Shown here: positions 16,921 to 25,459 of the stretch, piece after piece
How the letters are laid out: each line of letters begins with the position of its first letter
How positions within the stretch are numbered: the stretch's first letter is position 1
NCBI GenBank assembly: GCA_017937655.1
Contig: JAGBDE010000046.1
Coordinates: 1 to 36,248 of the forward strand
Source: Clostridia bacterium
GTDB lineage: Bacteria > Bacillota > Clostridia > Christensenellales > Aristaeellaceae
DNA: 36,248 nt
Direction of reading: 5' to 3'
The notes under the pieces: generated by a model
Databases searched by the model: none
Told to the model about the DNA's origin: nothing
Seen by the model: only the letters and a program-made list of their open reading frames with translations
Program-made: the position numbers and the translations under genes

Positions 16921-16924
16921 TGAC

Positions 16925-18154
16925 ATGAAACAGGACACCTTGAGCCGAAAGCAGGAAATCGGCGGGCTGTACGGCTACCGGGTGATCATGTCCCTGATCG
17001 TGGCTAACTACCACATCTGGCAGCAGGGCTGGCTCACACAGGGCTTCCACCTGTTCGGCAAATGGATCAGCTATGACTACATTACCCGCACGGGTTACAT
17101 GATGGTGGATGGCCTGATCCTTCTCAGCGGATTTCTGATGTTCTTGCCCCACGCACGCTGCATGCTGGACGGCTCCCAGCCGCCCAAAACCATTCCTTTC
17201 TATATCAAACGTCTGGCGAGGATCGTGCCTTCCAACCTGGTGGCGGTGCTGGCTGCGCTGTTTTTCATCGCGCTGCCGCAAAAGCTGTACCATAGCCCCC
17301 AGGTCATGTGGAAGGACCTGATCTCTCACCTGACCTTCACCCAGACCTTCTTTTTCCAGCCCTATCAGGCCACCCACCTCAACGGCGTTCTGTGGACGCT
17401 TTGTATTGAGATGCAGCTGTACCTGATGTTCCCCCTTATCGCTGGGTGCGCCCGGAAAAAGCCGGGCCTGACCCTGGGCGCGATGGCGGCGCTGGGCTGG
17501 CTTTATCGGGCCATCGTTTATTTCAAGGTGCCGGATACAGGCATGTACATCAACCAGACCCCGGCGTTCCTGGACGTGTACGCTTTGGGCATGCTGGGCG
17601 CCATGATCTACGTCCGCCTGCGCCGCTGGCTGGACGACCACCAGGACTGGCGGAAATGGCTGGTTCACGGTGGCGCGGTGCTGGTGCTGGCCTTCGGGCT
17701 GGTGTTTGTATCGGCGGTATTGAAAAACCAGTCCAGAATGGCCACCAACGGCGGACTGTCCGCCCTCCGGCTGGGCCAGCTGAGTCATCGCCTGTCCCTG
17801 ACTTCCGGGCTGATGTGCTGCATCCTGGGCCTGGCCTTCCTGCCCCGGCCCCTGGAATGGCTTTTCGGCAACCGGCTGATGAAGTTCCTGGCGGAGATCA
17901 GCTTCAACTTTTATATATGGCATCAGATCCTGGCGGTGCAGATGGCCAGCCATTGGTTTGGCTACGACGCCCTGCATTCCACCCCGGGACTGCAGAAAGC
18001 CTTTACGCTGCTGTGCTTTGCGGTGGCGCTGGTGGTGGCCATGGCGGCCACCTACGGCGTGGAGAAGCCGGCGGCTGAACTGATTCAAAAATGGATGAAA
18101 CAATGGGAAAGGAAGAAAAACGATGAAAGACCCCAGACTGACAACCCTCAGTAA
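16925..18154 (+). CDS. Membrane acyltransferase, OafA/acyltransferase-3 family
   Basis: A 409-residue polytopic membrane protein with about ten hydrophobic segments. The N-terminus has the family pattern GLYGYRVIMSLIVANYHIWQ, including the conserved active-site type histidine (NYH), followed by GYMMVDGLILLSGFLM, FYIKRLARIVPSN and VLWTLCIEMQLYLMFPLI. Such proteins O-acylate surface sugars or lipids using cytosolic acyl-CoA. It starts one base after the stop of the TPR-like gene, and its last 32 bases overlap the next gene, so all three are coupled. The acyl acceptor is unknown. Confidence 0.85.
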   Translation: MKQDTLSRKQEIGGLYGYRVIMSLIVANYHIWQQGWLTQGFHLFGKWISYDYITRTGYMMVDGLILLSGFLMFLPHARCMLDGSQPPKTIPFYIKRLARIVPSNLVAVLAALFFIALPQKLYHSPQVMWKDLISHLTFTQTFFFQPYQATHLNGVLWTLCIEMQLYLMFPLIAGCARKKPGLTLGAMAALGWLYRAIVYFKVPDTGMYINQTPAFLDVYALGMLGAMIYVRLRRWLDDHQDWRKWLVHGGAVLVLAFGLVFVSAVLKNQSRMATNGGLSALRLGQLSHRLSLTSGLMCCILGLAFLPRPLEWLFGNRLMKFLAEISFNFYIWHQILAVQMASHWFGYDALHSTPGLQKAFTLLCFAVALVVAMAATYGVEKPAAELIQKWMKQWERKKNDERPQTDNPQ

Positions 18155-19238
18155 GCAGTTGATCCGCTATTCCTGCAACCTGCAGGCCGGCGAGAAGGTA
18201 TTGATCGAGAGCTTCGGCGCGGACAAGGAGCTGATCACCGAGCTGGTGAAGGAAGCCTACGCCGTGGGCGCCAAGCCCTACGTCGTCCTCCGGGACAGCG
18301 CCATTGAGCGGGCCATGCTCATGGGCGGCACCGAGAAACACTGGCAGGAGACCGCTGCCCTGGACGCTGCCCGCATGTCCCAGATGCAGGCATACATCGG
18401 CGTGCGCGGCGGCATGAACAGCTACGAGACCTCTGACGTGCCCTCCGAAAAGCAGCTGCTGTACACCAAGTACTACTCCCAGGAAGTGCACGGCAAGATC
18501 CGCGTGCCCAAGACCCGCTGGGTGGTGCTGCGCTATCCCACCCCGGCCATGGCCCAGCTGGCAGAAACCAGCACCGAGGCCTTTGAGGATCATTATTTCA
18601 ACGTGTGCAACCTGGATTATGCCAAGATGAGCAAGGCCATGGACGCACTGGTCAAGCGCATGGAAGCCACCGACCAGGTCCACATCACCGGCAAGGGCAC
18701 CGACCTGACCTTCTCCATCAAGGGCCTGCCCGCCATCAAGTGCGACGGCAAGTGCAACATCCCTGACGGCGAGGTCTTCACCGCCCCCGTCCGCGACAGC
18801 GTCAACGGCGTGATCCAGTACAACACGCCCTCCCTCTACCAGGGCAATGTGTTCAATGATATCTGCCTGACCTTTGAGAACGGCAAGATCGTCAAGGCCA
18901 CCAGCAGCGATACCAAGCGCTGCAACGAAATCTTCGACACCGACGAGGGCGCCCGCTACGTGGGCGAGTTCGCCATCGGCGTCAACCCATACATCACCAA
19001 GGCCATGAAGGACACCCTCTTTGACGAGAAGATCGCCGGCAGCTTCCACTTCACCCCCGGCGCCAGCTACGACGACTGCCCCAACGGCAACGACAGCGCC
19101 ATCCATTGGGATCTGGTCTGCATCCAGACTCCGGAATACGGCGGCGGCGAAATGTATTTCGACGGCGAGCTGATCCGCAAGGACGGCCGCTTCGTGCCGG
19201 AAGACCTCCAGGGCCTGAACCCGGAAAACTTGAAATAA
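18123..19238 (+). CDS. M29-family metallo-aminopeptidase
   Basis: A 371-residue leucyl aminopeptidase of the thermophilic-type M29 family (AmpS/AmpT). The zinc/cobalt site residues seem present: NIPDGEVFTAP (Glu), GARYVGEFAIGVNP (Glu), GSFHFTPGASY (His and Tyr) and SAIHWDLVC (His and Asp). It is cytoplasmic, with no signal peptide, and releases N-terminal residues from peptides. Start: ATG at 18123 within the end of the acyltransferase frame, with GGAAAGGAAG upstream. Its codons are strongly biased to GC-ending forms. The link with the two preceding membrane proteins may be only transcriptional. A terminator follows. Confidence 0.92.
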   Translation: MKDPRLTTLSKQLIRYSCNLQAGEKVLIESFGADKELITELVKEAYAVGAKPYVVLRDSAIERAMLMGGTEKHWQETAALDAARMSQMQAYIGVRGGMNSYETSDVPSEKQLLYTKYYSQEVHGKIRVPKTRWVVLRYPTPAMAQLAETSTEAFEDHYFNVCNLDYAKMSKAMDALVKRMEATDQVHITGKGTDLTFSIKGLPAIKCDGKCNIPDGEVFTAPVRDSVNGVIQYNTPSLYQGNVFNDICLTFENGKIVKATSSDTKRCNEIFDTDEGARYVGEFAIGVNPYITKAMKDTLFDEKIAGSFHFTPGASYDDCPNGNDSAIHWDLVCIQTPEYGGGEMYFDGELIRKDGRFVPEDLQGLNPENLK

Positions 19239-19275
19239 AAAACGCTTGCAGGATAAGCTGGAAACACTTGAGTGC

Positions 19276-19317
19276 AAAAGCCCAGTTCTCGTTTGTTACG
19301 AAAACTGGGCTTTTTTT
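19276..19317 (+). terminator. Intrinsic terminator after the aminopeptidase gene
   Basis: The 12-bp stem AAAAGCCCAGTT / AACTGGGCTTTT (19276-19287 with 19303-19314) runs into seven Ts. Confidence 0.9.
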
Positions 19318-19978
19318 GGTTTGTTCAAATCGTGGCAGAAAGGAAGAAAATATAGGCTCTTCTGCCTGTTCAATGATGAGAGGAAATATTTTTGTTACGA
19401 ACCCGATAAATCAGAATGAGTATGTTTATGAGGACAAGAACCCTTTTTACGGTTTTTTTAAGGAGTTTTTTTGCAGCATGCCTACATAAATAAGTAAACG
19501 CGGGTCGATTAAGCATATATATTTGTTATCAATATATAAATAAACAATAGTTTAATCGTAACAATCATTTAGGAAATGAAAAGTCCTTTATTAATTTTCC
19601 ATAAATCAAAGAAAAGCAACACTTTTGTAAGAAAAATCGAAAAGAAAATATGATATATTTTTTTATAGAATAACATAGTATATTGACGTTTATAATTATA
19701 CACGTTGTTTATATATTTATGGCGTTTTGATCGGCAAAAGAACTGAACGCCGCAGCAACTCGCTATGTGTGTTGCACTGCAAACCCAAGGAGTACGATGT
19801 ATATGCAAAAGCTCATAAACAAATGCATACACATTAAGAATATGAATTGGACCGACATATGGTTACAGCATTATTCTTTTCTTTGGGGAAATCCTATCAT
19901 CAAGTAAATTGCTATTTCCACATGATTTTTCTTTTTTACGGGAAATCAGCACTACAGATAAAAGGGAGAGCGTGTATT
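19318..19978 (+). other. AT-rich non-coding stretch before the adhesin
   Basis: About 660 bases of strongly AT-rich sequence, quite unlike the GC-rich coding around it. A 38-codon frame at 19373-19489 has no ribosome site and reads like a relic at most. TTGACG (19683-19688) with TGTTTA 17 bp downstream is a possible promoter. From 19721 three consecutive helices can form, and a 36-codon frame (19797-19907) preceded by AAGGAG overlaps the third. The composition change marks the left edge of a probable acquired segment. Confidence 0.6.
19721..19834 (+). ncRNA. Candidate structured 5' leader of the adhesin gene (three helices)
   Basis: P1 is GGCGTT / AACGCC (19721-19726 with 19746-19751). Directly adjacent, P2 is GCAGCAAC / GTTG-CA-CTGC (19752-19759 with 19771-19780). 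P3 is ATGTATATGC / GCATACACAT (19797-19806 with 19825-19834, one mismatch). P1 and P2 abut with no spacer, as in coaxially stacked RNA. P3 would hide the ATG of a short frame at 19797. I could not match the sequence to c-di-GMP-I or any other riboswitch consensus I know; the structure is my prediction only. Confidence 0.35.
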
Positions 19979-22900
19979 ATGATTTTGAAACTGCAGAAAG
20001 TCATTTCGCTGTTTGTTGCCGTGATTTTGCTGGTTGGTATGATGCCTATGGCCATTGCTGACAGCGCCTCTTCTACAGCAAGCGACCTTGCTCCGGCTCC
20101 GAATCATTATGATTCCACGGGAAAACTTGTTGATGACAATGGAAATGTGATTCTTTCCAAACAGGCTGAACGTATTGGACCGGATGAGTGGAGAGTTACG
20201 GTTTCTGCTGATATTAAGGAACCACAAATCCATAAGCAGCAAATTGAGATGTTGATTCTGTTGGATCTTTCTGGTTCTATGAACTGGTGTACTGATCCTG
20301 GGCATAACACGGGTACTTCGGGATACCATGAACATTCCGATGCATGTCTAACAAATCCAGCAAACTGTAATATAAACCATACACATACTGCTTCTCCTTA
20401 CGATAGAAATACTTGCTGCGGTCATCAGACGCAAATGGGATATGGATATAAATATAATTGTATGTATATTAATGAGAAAGGTGAGTCGGTTGCGCGTCCC
20501 AGCCGCCTTTCGTTTGCCCATAAATCCATTCAAACTTTGACCAGCGGGTTGCCTGCAAATACAAGAATACGATATGCATATTTTAAGGGAGATCAACCGA
20601 AGGTTGCTAATACTGCTGTCATGGTTGACTATGAGGATTTTAAAAAAGTTTCAACAGGGAAATATACTCCGCTGAAAGATGGTACGGAAAAAGTTCTTTC
20701 AAACACTAAAGCCTTCAGCACGGATCCTTCCACCAAAAAATTTTTGGTCATCATAACCGATGTTGATTCCACAGATGAATACCCAACGAATAGCCCACAT
20801 TTTATGGCTTTTAAGGCAAATGGTGGAACGGTTTTTACCATTGGCTTTACAAATCGGAATCCAAACCTTGTAGAAATGGCAGAGCCCAATGGAAAGTTTA
20901 TTTTTGCAGGTAATGAAAAAGAACTGAATCTTGCGGTTCAGGACATTAAGGGTACCATTTCTGCCATGATTAACGACCCCATGGGCGATCAGGTGGATTT
21001 GATATCGGGCAGCCTTGCATATGACAAAAGCGTTTTTAGTCAAAACGATTTTAACACAGAAAATGATAACATTTTCTGGAATCCTGAAACGGATCCTATC
21101 AAGGGAGGAAAGTATACTTATTCTTACACCGTTAAGCTCACTCCTGATGCTCTGGCTAAGGCGGGTTCTTTTTCGGGTGTTCCGCTGAATAATACTACAA
21201 CATTAAATTATAGCGTTACTAACACCGATGACAACACGAGTGCATCTTATACTGTTGATTTTCCTATTCCCAAGGCAGAATATGAGATTTCTACACTTCA
21301 GGTGAATTGGAAATGCGGTGATGTGGATGTAAAATCTCCAACGAAAACGGAAAGCGTTATTTGTGACTACGTCGGTCAAACTTCGGGTGGAGCTCCTGCT
21401 TTCAAAACGGATGATCAAATTGCTGAAAGTGATAAAGAAATCCATCAGAGCGAACAGAACTATTATGTTTATACCAGCACAACCATTGAAAAACTGAATT
21501 CTGATGGGGAAAAGGAACCGGTTGATGCTGTTGATCCTTCCCAGCCTTTGGCATACATTGTCACCCACAACTACGGGTTGGATGAAAGGTATGATGTGGT
21601 TTACGAATATATCGGTACTGTTCCGGATGGCGCTCCTGCGGCAAAAGGCTATAATGATGCTTATAAACCTGATGACACTGTAACGGTTCCTGCACCAACA
21701 TCAGAAGGGTATCAGTTCTCAGGCTGGACTGTTGCTGCGCCCGCCAATCTTTCTGTTAGTGATGGCTCTTTTGTAATGCCTAAGCAGGACGTGAAGCTTC
21801 AGGGAAGTTGGAAAAAACTGCCCAGCTATAAGGTGCTTGTGAACTATTTCACTAAGACGGACGGCGGCGAATATGTGGCAGATAATGCAGAGGCAGTTGA
21901 ATTTGTGCCTGTCACATATACAGACAAAGCGTCTGTAGAGAAGTCTTACACTGACGCACTTGAATACAAAGGAAATACTTATGGCGATATCGAACTGAAA
22001 AGCGAAAACGCAACAATTGATAAAACCAATCAGATGTTGACGGGAATTGAGCCTGGTGATCCAACTGCAGTGGTAGAAATCAATCTGTACCGTGAAGTAA
22101 AGAACTTCTATAAGCTGTATGTGAAGGAATCTTTCACGGATGGAAGCGAGCATAAAGGTTTTTCCAGCAGCTATGTGCGTTGGGACGAAAAGGACTATTC
22201 TTTTGACAGCAGCTGGTCGGTAACGCCTAAACCCGCGCCAGAAGGATATGAACTCGTAGCTGCGCAAAGCGGCGAAGCAGCAAGCAGCACTGTGGTTGAA
22301 CCCGTCACGCCCGGACTGGAAGGAACGAGCTTTGGGGCTGCGGATAAATATGTTGTTGTCACATATGCAAAACGTCCGACGGGAATAGTTACAGTTCACT
22401 ATGTGGATGGTGCGGGCGTCGAGCTTCAAACCGAATTTGTCAGCGTTCCCATTTATGTGGGAGATGACTATGATGCATCGGCTGCGCAAGAGGAAAGCAT
22501 TTTCGCAAACGAAAAAATCTATGACTTCGATGACGACGACACTGAGAAGAATGGTACTGCCTATACTGGCACGATGCCCGCAGGTGGCGTAGAGATCACC
22601 CGCATCTATGCCGAGCGCGGAAAGGAAACCGCTGTCGTGCGCTATGTGGATGGCGAAGGCAATTCATTGCAGGCCGATACCACCAGCGAAGAAATCTACA
22701 TTGGCAGCGATTACGATGTGTCCGCGGCTAAGGAAGTAACAACCATCATCAAGGATGGTGTGGTCTATGACTTCGTTGGCGATGACATCAAAGAGAATGG
22801 TACTGCCTATGCTGGCACGATGCCTGACGATGGCGTGGAGATCACCCGCATCTATGCCGAACGCGGAAAGGAAACCGCTGTCGTGCGCTATGTGGATGGC

Positions 22901-24043
22901 GAAGGCAATTCATTGAAGGCCGATACCACCAGCGAAGAGATCTACATTGGCAGCGATTACGATGTGTCTGCGGCTGAGAAAGTAACAACCATCACCAAGG
23001 ATGGTGTGGTCTATGACTTCGATGACGACGACGCTGAGAAGAATGGTACTGCCTATACTGGCACGATGCCCGCAGGTGGCGTAGAGATCATCCGCACCTA
23101 TGCCGAACGCGGAAAGGAAACCGCTGTCGTGCGCTATGTGGATGGCGAAGGCAATTTATTGCAGGACGCTACCACCAGCGAAGCAATCTACATTGGCAGC
23201 GATTACGATGTGTCTGCGGCTGCGCAAGTAACAACCATCACCAAGGATGGTGTGGTCTTTGACTTCATTGGCGATGACATCGAGGAGAAGGGTACTGCCT
23301 ATACTGGCAAGATGCCCGCAGGTGGCGTAGAAATCACCCGCGTCTATCTGGAAAGAAACAAGGCGCGAGTCGTTGTCAGCTATGTGGATGAAACGGGCGC
23401 AGTTCTGCGCGAAGTCACTTCGCAGACCAAATATGTCGGAGAAACGTACGATGTAAGCGCCGCTTTGGGAGTAAAATCCATTGTTGTTGATGGCAATGAA
23501 TATGAATTTGTTTCTCATTTCCGCAACAATCTGGTTTCTCGCAGTGTAAACAATGAGAATACTGTGACGGATGCCGATTATTCTGGCGTGATGCCGGAAG
23601 GAGGCCTGGACATCGTTCGTGTATACAAGCTCAAAACCGTGGACTACTACTATGGGCTGAAACATGTGTATACCACTTACGATGCATCTGGAAAGATTGT
23701 ATACTCTGGAAGCGGCAATTGGCCTGTGATGAGAACCAATGAACAGGTATTGACAATCAATTCTCCTGCGTTTTATCAGCATGAAGGGATTGACTATCAG
23801 CGGGTGGGAGAGGCAACGCAAACGGCCGATCTTACCGGAACCACAGAAGACGCTCCGTACGTTTTTGTTGTAAATTACGAATATCGTGAACCGGAGATTG
23901 TGATCCCGCCGCAGACACAGAGTCCTCCCCAGACGGGCGATGATGGCGTCGGTTTGTGGGTTGCGCTGATGGCAGCGTCTTTGGGCATGATGTTTGCGCT
24001 GAAGGCGACGGAACATCGAAAGAAATGCCATTCGGAAAAATAA
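19979..24043 (+). CDS. Large sortase-anchored surface protein: vWA domain plus MucBP-like repeats
   Basis: A 1354-residue surface protein. The signal peptide covers residues 1-27 (cleavage after MAIA). A von Willebrand A domain carries the MIDAS motif LLDLSGSM (Asp96-Ser100), interrupted right after it by a Cys/His-rich insert of about 60 residues. Next come a beta-rich region, a Listeria-Bacteroides-like repeat segment (GYQFSGWTV) and, from about residue 800, five repeats of about 82 residues with MucBP-like VRYVDGEGNSL starts. The C-terminus has a sortase signal: PPQTG (1316-1320), a hydrophobic helix and a basic tail. Start: ATG at 19979 with AAGGGAGAG; longer starts at 19847 lack a site. 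Probable function: adhesion to host or mucus. The AT-richer composition suggests transfer. No sortase gene is in the window. Confidence 0.88.
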   Translation: MILKLQKVISLFVAVILLVGMMPMAIADSASSTASDLAPAPNHYDSTGKLVDDNGNVILSKQAERIGPDEWRVTVSADIKEPQIHKQQIEMLILLDLSGSMNWCTDPGHNTGTSGYHEHSDACLTNPANCNINHTHTASPYDRNTCCGHQTQMGYGYKYNCMYINEKGESVARPSRLSFAHKSIQTLTSGLPANTRIRYAYFKGDQPKVANTAVMVDYEDFKKVSTGKYTPLKDGTEKVLSNTKAFSTDPSTKKFLVIITDVDSTDEYPTNSPHFMAFKANGGTVFTIGFTNRNPNLVEMAEPNGKFIFAGNEKELNLAVQDIKGTISAMINDPMGDQVDLISGSLAYDKSVFSQNDFNTENDNIFWNPETDPIKGGKYTYSYTVKLTPDALAKAGSFSGVPLNNTTTLNYSVTNTDDNTSASYTVDFPIPKAEYEISTLQVNWKCGDVDVKSPTKTESVICDYVGQTSGGAPAFKTDDQIAESDKEIHQSEQNYYVYTSTTIEKLNSDGEKEPVDAVDPSQPLAYIVTHNYGLDERYDVVYEYIGTVPDGAPAAKGYNDAYKPDDTVTVPAPTSEGYQFSGWTVAAPANLSVSDGSFVMPKQDVKLQGSWKKLPSYKVLVNYFTKTDGGEYVADNAEAVEFVPVTYTDKASVEKSYTDALEYKGNTYGDIELKSENATIDKTNQMLTGIEPGDPTAVVEINLYREVKNFYKLYVKESFTDGSEHKGFSSSYVRWDEKDYSFDSSWSVTPKPAPEGYELVAAQSGEAASSTVVEPVTPGLEGTSFGAADKYVVVTYAKRPTGIVTVHYVDGAGVELQTEFVSVPIYVGDDYDASAAQEESIFANEKIYDFDDDDTEKNGTAYTGTMPAGGVEITRIYAERGKETAVVRYVDGEGNSLQADTTSEEIYIGSDYDVSAAKEVTTIIKDGVVYDFVGDDIKENGTAYAGTMPDDGVEITRIYAERGKETAVVRYVDGEGNSLKADTTSEEIYIGSDYDVSAAEKVTTITKDGVVYDFDDDDAEKNGTAYTGTMPAGGVEIIRTYAERGKETAVVRYVDGEGNLLQDATTSEAIYIGSDYDVSAAAQVTTITKDGVVFDFIGDDIEEKGTAYTGKMPAGGVEITRVYLERNKARVVVSYVDETGAVLREVTSQTKYVGETYDVSAALGVKSIVVDGNEYEFVSHFRNNLVSRSVNNENTVTDADYSGVMPEGGLDIVRVYKLKTVDYYYGLKHVYTTYDASGKIVYSGSGNWPVMRTNEQVLTINSPAFYQHEGIDYQRVGEATQTADLTGTTEDAPYVFVVNYEYREPEIVIPPQTQSPPQTGDDGVGLWVALMAASLGMMFALKATEHRKKCHSEK
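22375..23358 (+). repeat. Tandem 246-bp coding repeats in the adhesin gene
   Basis: Units begin at 22375, 22621, 22867 and 23113, each 246 bp (82 codons); a diverged fifth unit follows from 23359. The units at 22621, 22867 and 23113 begin with almost identical DNA (AAAGGAAACCGCTGTCGTGC). The aspartate-rich second half alternates: DFDDDD in units 1 and 3, and DF(V/I)GDDI in units 2 and 4. Confidence 0.9.
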
Positions 24044-24055
24044 CCCCAAAAAATA

Positions 24056-24087
24056 TAAAAAGGTCCAGCGAAAGCTGGACTTTTTTA
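24056..24087. terminator. Terminator after the adhesin gene
   Basis: The stem GTCCAGC / GCTGGAC is closed by a GAAA tetraloop, with AAAAAG before and TTTTTT after. It could act in both directions. Confidence 0.9.
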
Positions 24088-24127
24088 TGAGTGAAAATTG
24101 CTTGGTATATGTGTTTTCGGGAGGACT

Positions 24128-24160
24128 GGGGAGGGGCTTTTTTCAAAAAAGCCGCCTCCC
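24128..24160. repeat. Imperfect long hairpin downstream of the alcohol dehydrogenase gene
   Basis: GGGGAGGGGCTTTTTTC pairs with AAAAAAGCCGCCTCCC with small bulges. It lies 11 bases after the minus-strand stop codon and has A/T runs inside the stem rather than after it. It may be the 3' end structure of that transcript or a dispersed element. Confidence 0.5.
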
Positions 24161-24170
24161 AACATCTACA

Positions 24171-25349
24171 TTACTTGACCAGCTTGTAGATGTTCAGCAC
24201 GTCCTGCCAGTACAGCTTCTTCAGGCCGCCCACGGGGTGCTCGCTGCCGAAGGCCGCGCCGGTGCACTTCTTGGCCATTTCCTCCAGGCGATCCTCGCCG
24301 ATGCCCAGCTCGGCCAGGGTGCCGGGCAGGCCCATCTTGCGGAAGAACTCCCGCAGGCGACGGATGCCTTCCATGACGATGGCGTCGGGGTCGCGGTAGC
24401 TGCCGCTGACGCCCATGACGTTGACCGCAAACTGCACGAACATGGGCACGTTATCCTTGTAGACGTATTCCATCCAGCCGGGGGTCAGCACGGCCAGGCC
24501 GGCGCCGTGGGCCACGTCGTAGATGGCGCTGAGCTCGTGCTCCATGTTGTGGCAGCCCCAGTCCTGGTCGCGGCCCATGCCCACCAGACCGTTGTGTGCC
24601 ACCGTGCCGCTGAAGCCCAGCTCGGCCCAGGCGTCGTAGTTGGTCATGTCGTCCTTGGCAATGAGGGCGTTCTTCATCAGGGTGCGCAGAACGGTCTCGC
24701 ACAGGCCGTCGGTCAGGTCGGTGTGGGTGGTGTTGGTGAAATAACGCTCAAACACGTGGCTCATCATGTCGGCCACGCCGTTGGCCAGCTGGTTGGCGGG
24801 CAGGGTGAAGAACAGCTCGGGGTTCATCACGCTCAGCAGGGGGCGCAGGTGAGAGTTGCCATAGCCCAGCTTCAGCTGCTTTTCTTCATTGGTGATGACG
24901 GTGTCGCCGCTGGACTCGCTGCCGGCGGCGGGAATGGTCAGGATGGTGGCCACGGGCAGCGCCTTGTCGATGCCCTTGCCCTGCTCATACATATCCCACA
25001 CGTCGCCGTCGTAGTAAACGCCCATGGCGATGGCCTTGGCGGAGTCGATGACGCTGCCGCCGCCCACGGCCAGGATCAGCTCCACGTTTTCCTTGCGGCA
25101 CAGGTCGATGCCCTCATGCACCAAAGACAGGCGGGGATTGGGCTTCACGCCTCCCAGCTCCACGTATTCCACGCCCGCGGCCTTCAGGGATGCGGTCACA
25201 CGGTCCAGAAGGCCGCTGCGCTTTACGCTGCCTCCGCCGTAATGGAGCAGGATCTTCTTTGCGTGGGGGGCCAAAAGCTGGCCGATGCGGTTTTCTTCGC
25301 CGCGGCCGAACAGGATCCGCGCCGGTGCGTAAAAATCAAAGTTATTCAT
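24171..25349 (-). CDS. Iron-containing alcohol dehydrogenase (butanol dehydrogenase-like)
   Basis: A 392-residue NAD(P)H-dependent alcohol dehydrogenase of the Fe-ADH family, BdhA/YugJ branch. It begins NNFDFYAPARILFGRG, has the nucleotide loop LILAVGGGSVIDSAKAIA, TIPAAGSESSGDTVITN, and the metal-binding residues in NQLANGVADMMSHVFERY (Asp and His), NMEHELSAIYDVAHGAGLAVL (two His). Such enzymes reduce aldehydes during fermentation or detoxify them. Start: ATG at 25349 with AAAGGAGG upstream; a frame to 25397 is rejected. It is divergent from a MerR gene, and its promoter has the long-spacer MerR architecture. Confidence 0.92.
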   Translation of the reverse strand: MNNFDFYAPARILFGRGEENRIGQLLAPHAKKILLHYGGGSVKRSGLLDRVTASLKAAGVEYVELGGVKPNPRLSLVHEGIDLCRKENVELILAVGGGSVIDSAKAIAMGVYYDGDVWDMYEQGKGIDKALPVATILTIPAAGSESSGDTVITNEEKQLKLGYGNSHLRPLLSVMNPELFFTLPANQLANGVADMMSHVFERYFTNTTHTDLTDGLCETVLRTLMKNALIAKDDMTNYDAWAELGFSGTVAHNGLVGMGRDQDWGCHNMEHELSAIYDVAHGAGLAVLTPGWMEYVYKDNVPMFVQFAVNVMGVSGSYRDPDAIVMEGIRRLREFFRKMGLPGTLAELGIGEDRLEEMAKKCTGAAFGSEHPVGGLKKLYWQDVLNIYKLVK

Positions 25350-25398
25350 GGGAAATCCTCCTTTGCTATTGACAAACGGGTTTTGAAGCCATACCATG

Positions 25399-25429
25399 AC
25401 TATAAACCTTAGCCTTAACGCTAAGTCAA
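25399..25429 (-). promoter_or_regulatory. MerR-type promoter of the alcohol dehydrogenase gene
   Basis: On the minus strand TTGACT (25424-25429) and TATAGT (25399-25404) are separated by 19 bp, too long for unaided transcription and typical of MerR-activated promoters. The spacer holds the dyad CTTAGC-N6-GCTAAG (25408-25425). Confidence 0.8.
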
Positions 25430-25459
25430 GCCTTTTTGAAAAAGAAAAGAGGGAACCCC

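Noticed and set aside
19373..19489. 38-codon plus-strand frame after the aminopeptidase terminator
   Set aside because: There is no ribosome site. The peptide looks protein-like (RGNIFVTNPINQNEYVY), so a gene relic is possible, but nothing supports it further.
19569..19832. Minus-strand 87-codon frame in the AT-rich gap
   Set aside because: Its composition is that expected of random AT-rich DNA (Phe, Ile, Lys, Tyr), it has no ribosome site and it overlaps the predicted leader structure.
19700..19850. c-di-GMP riboswitch before the adhesin
   Set aside because: The conserved class I elements (GGCAAACC and GACGCAAAGC-like strings) are not present in the right order. Only helices could be predicted.
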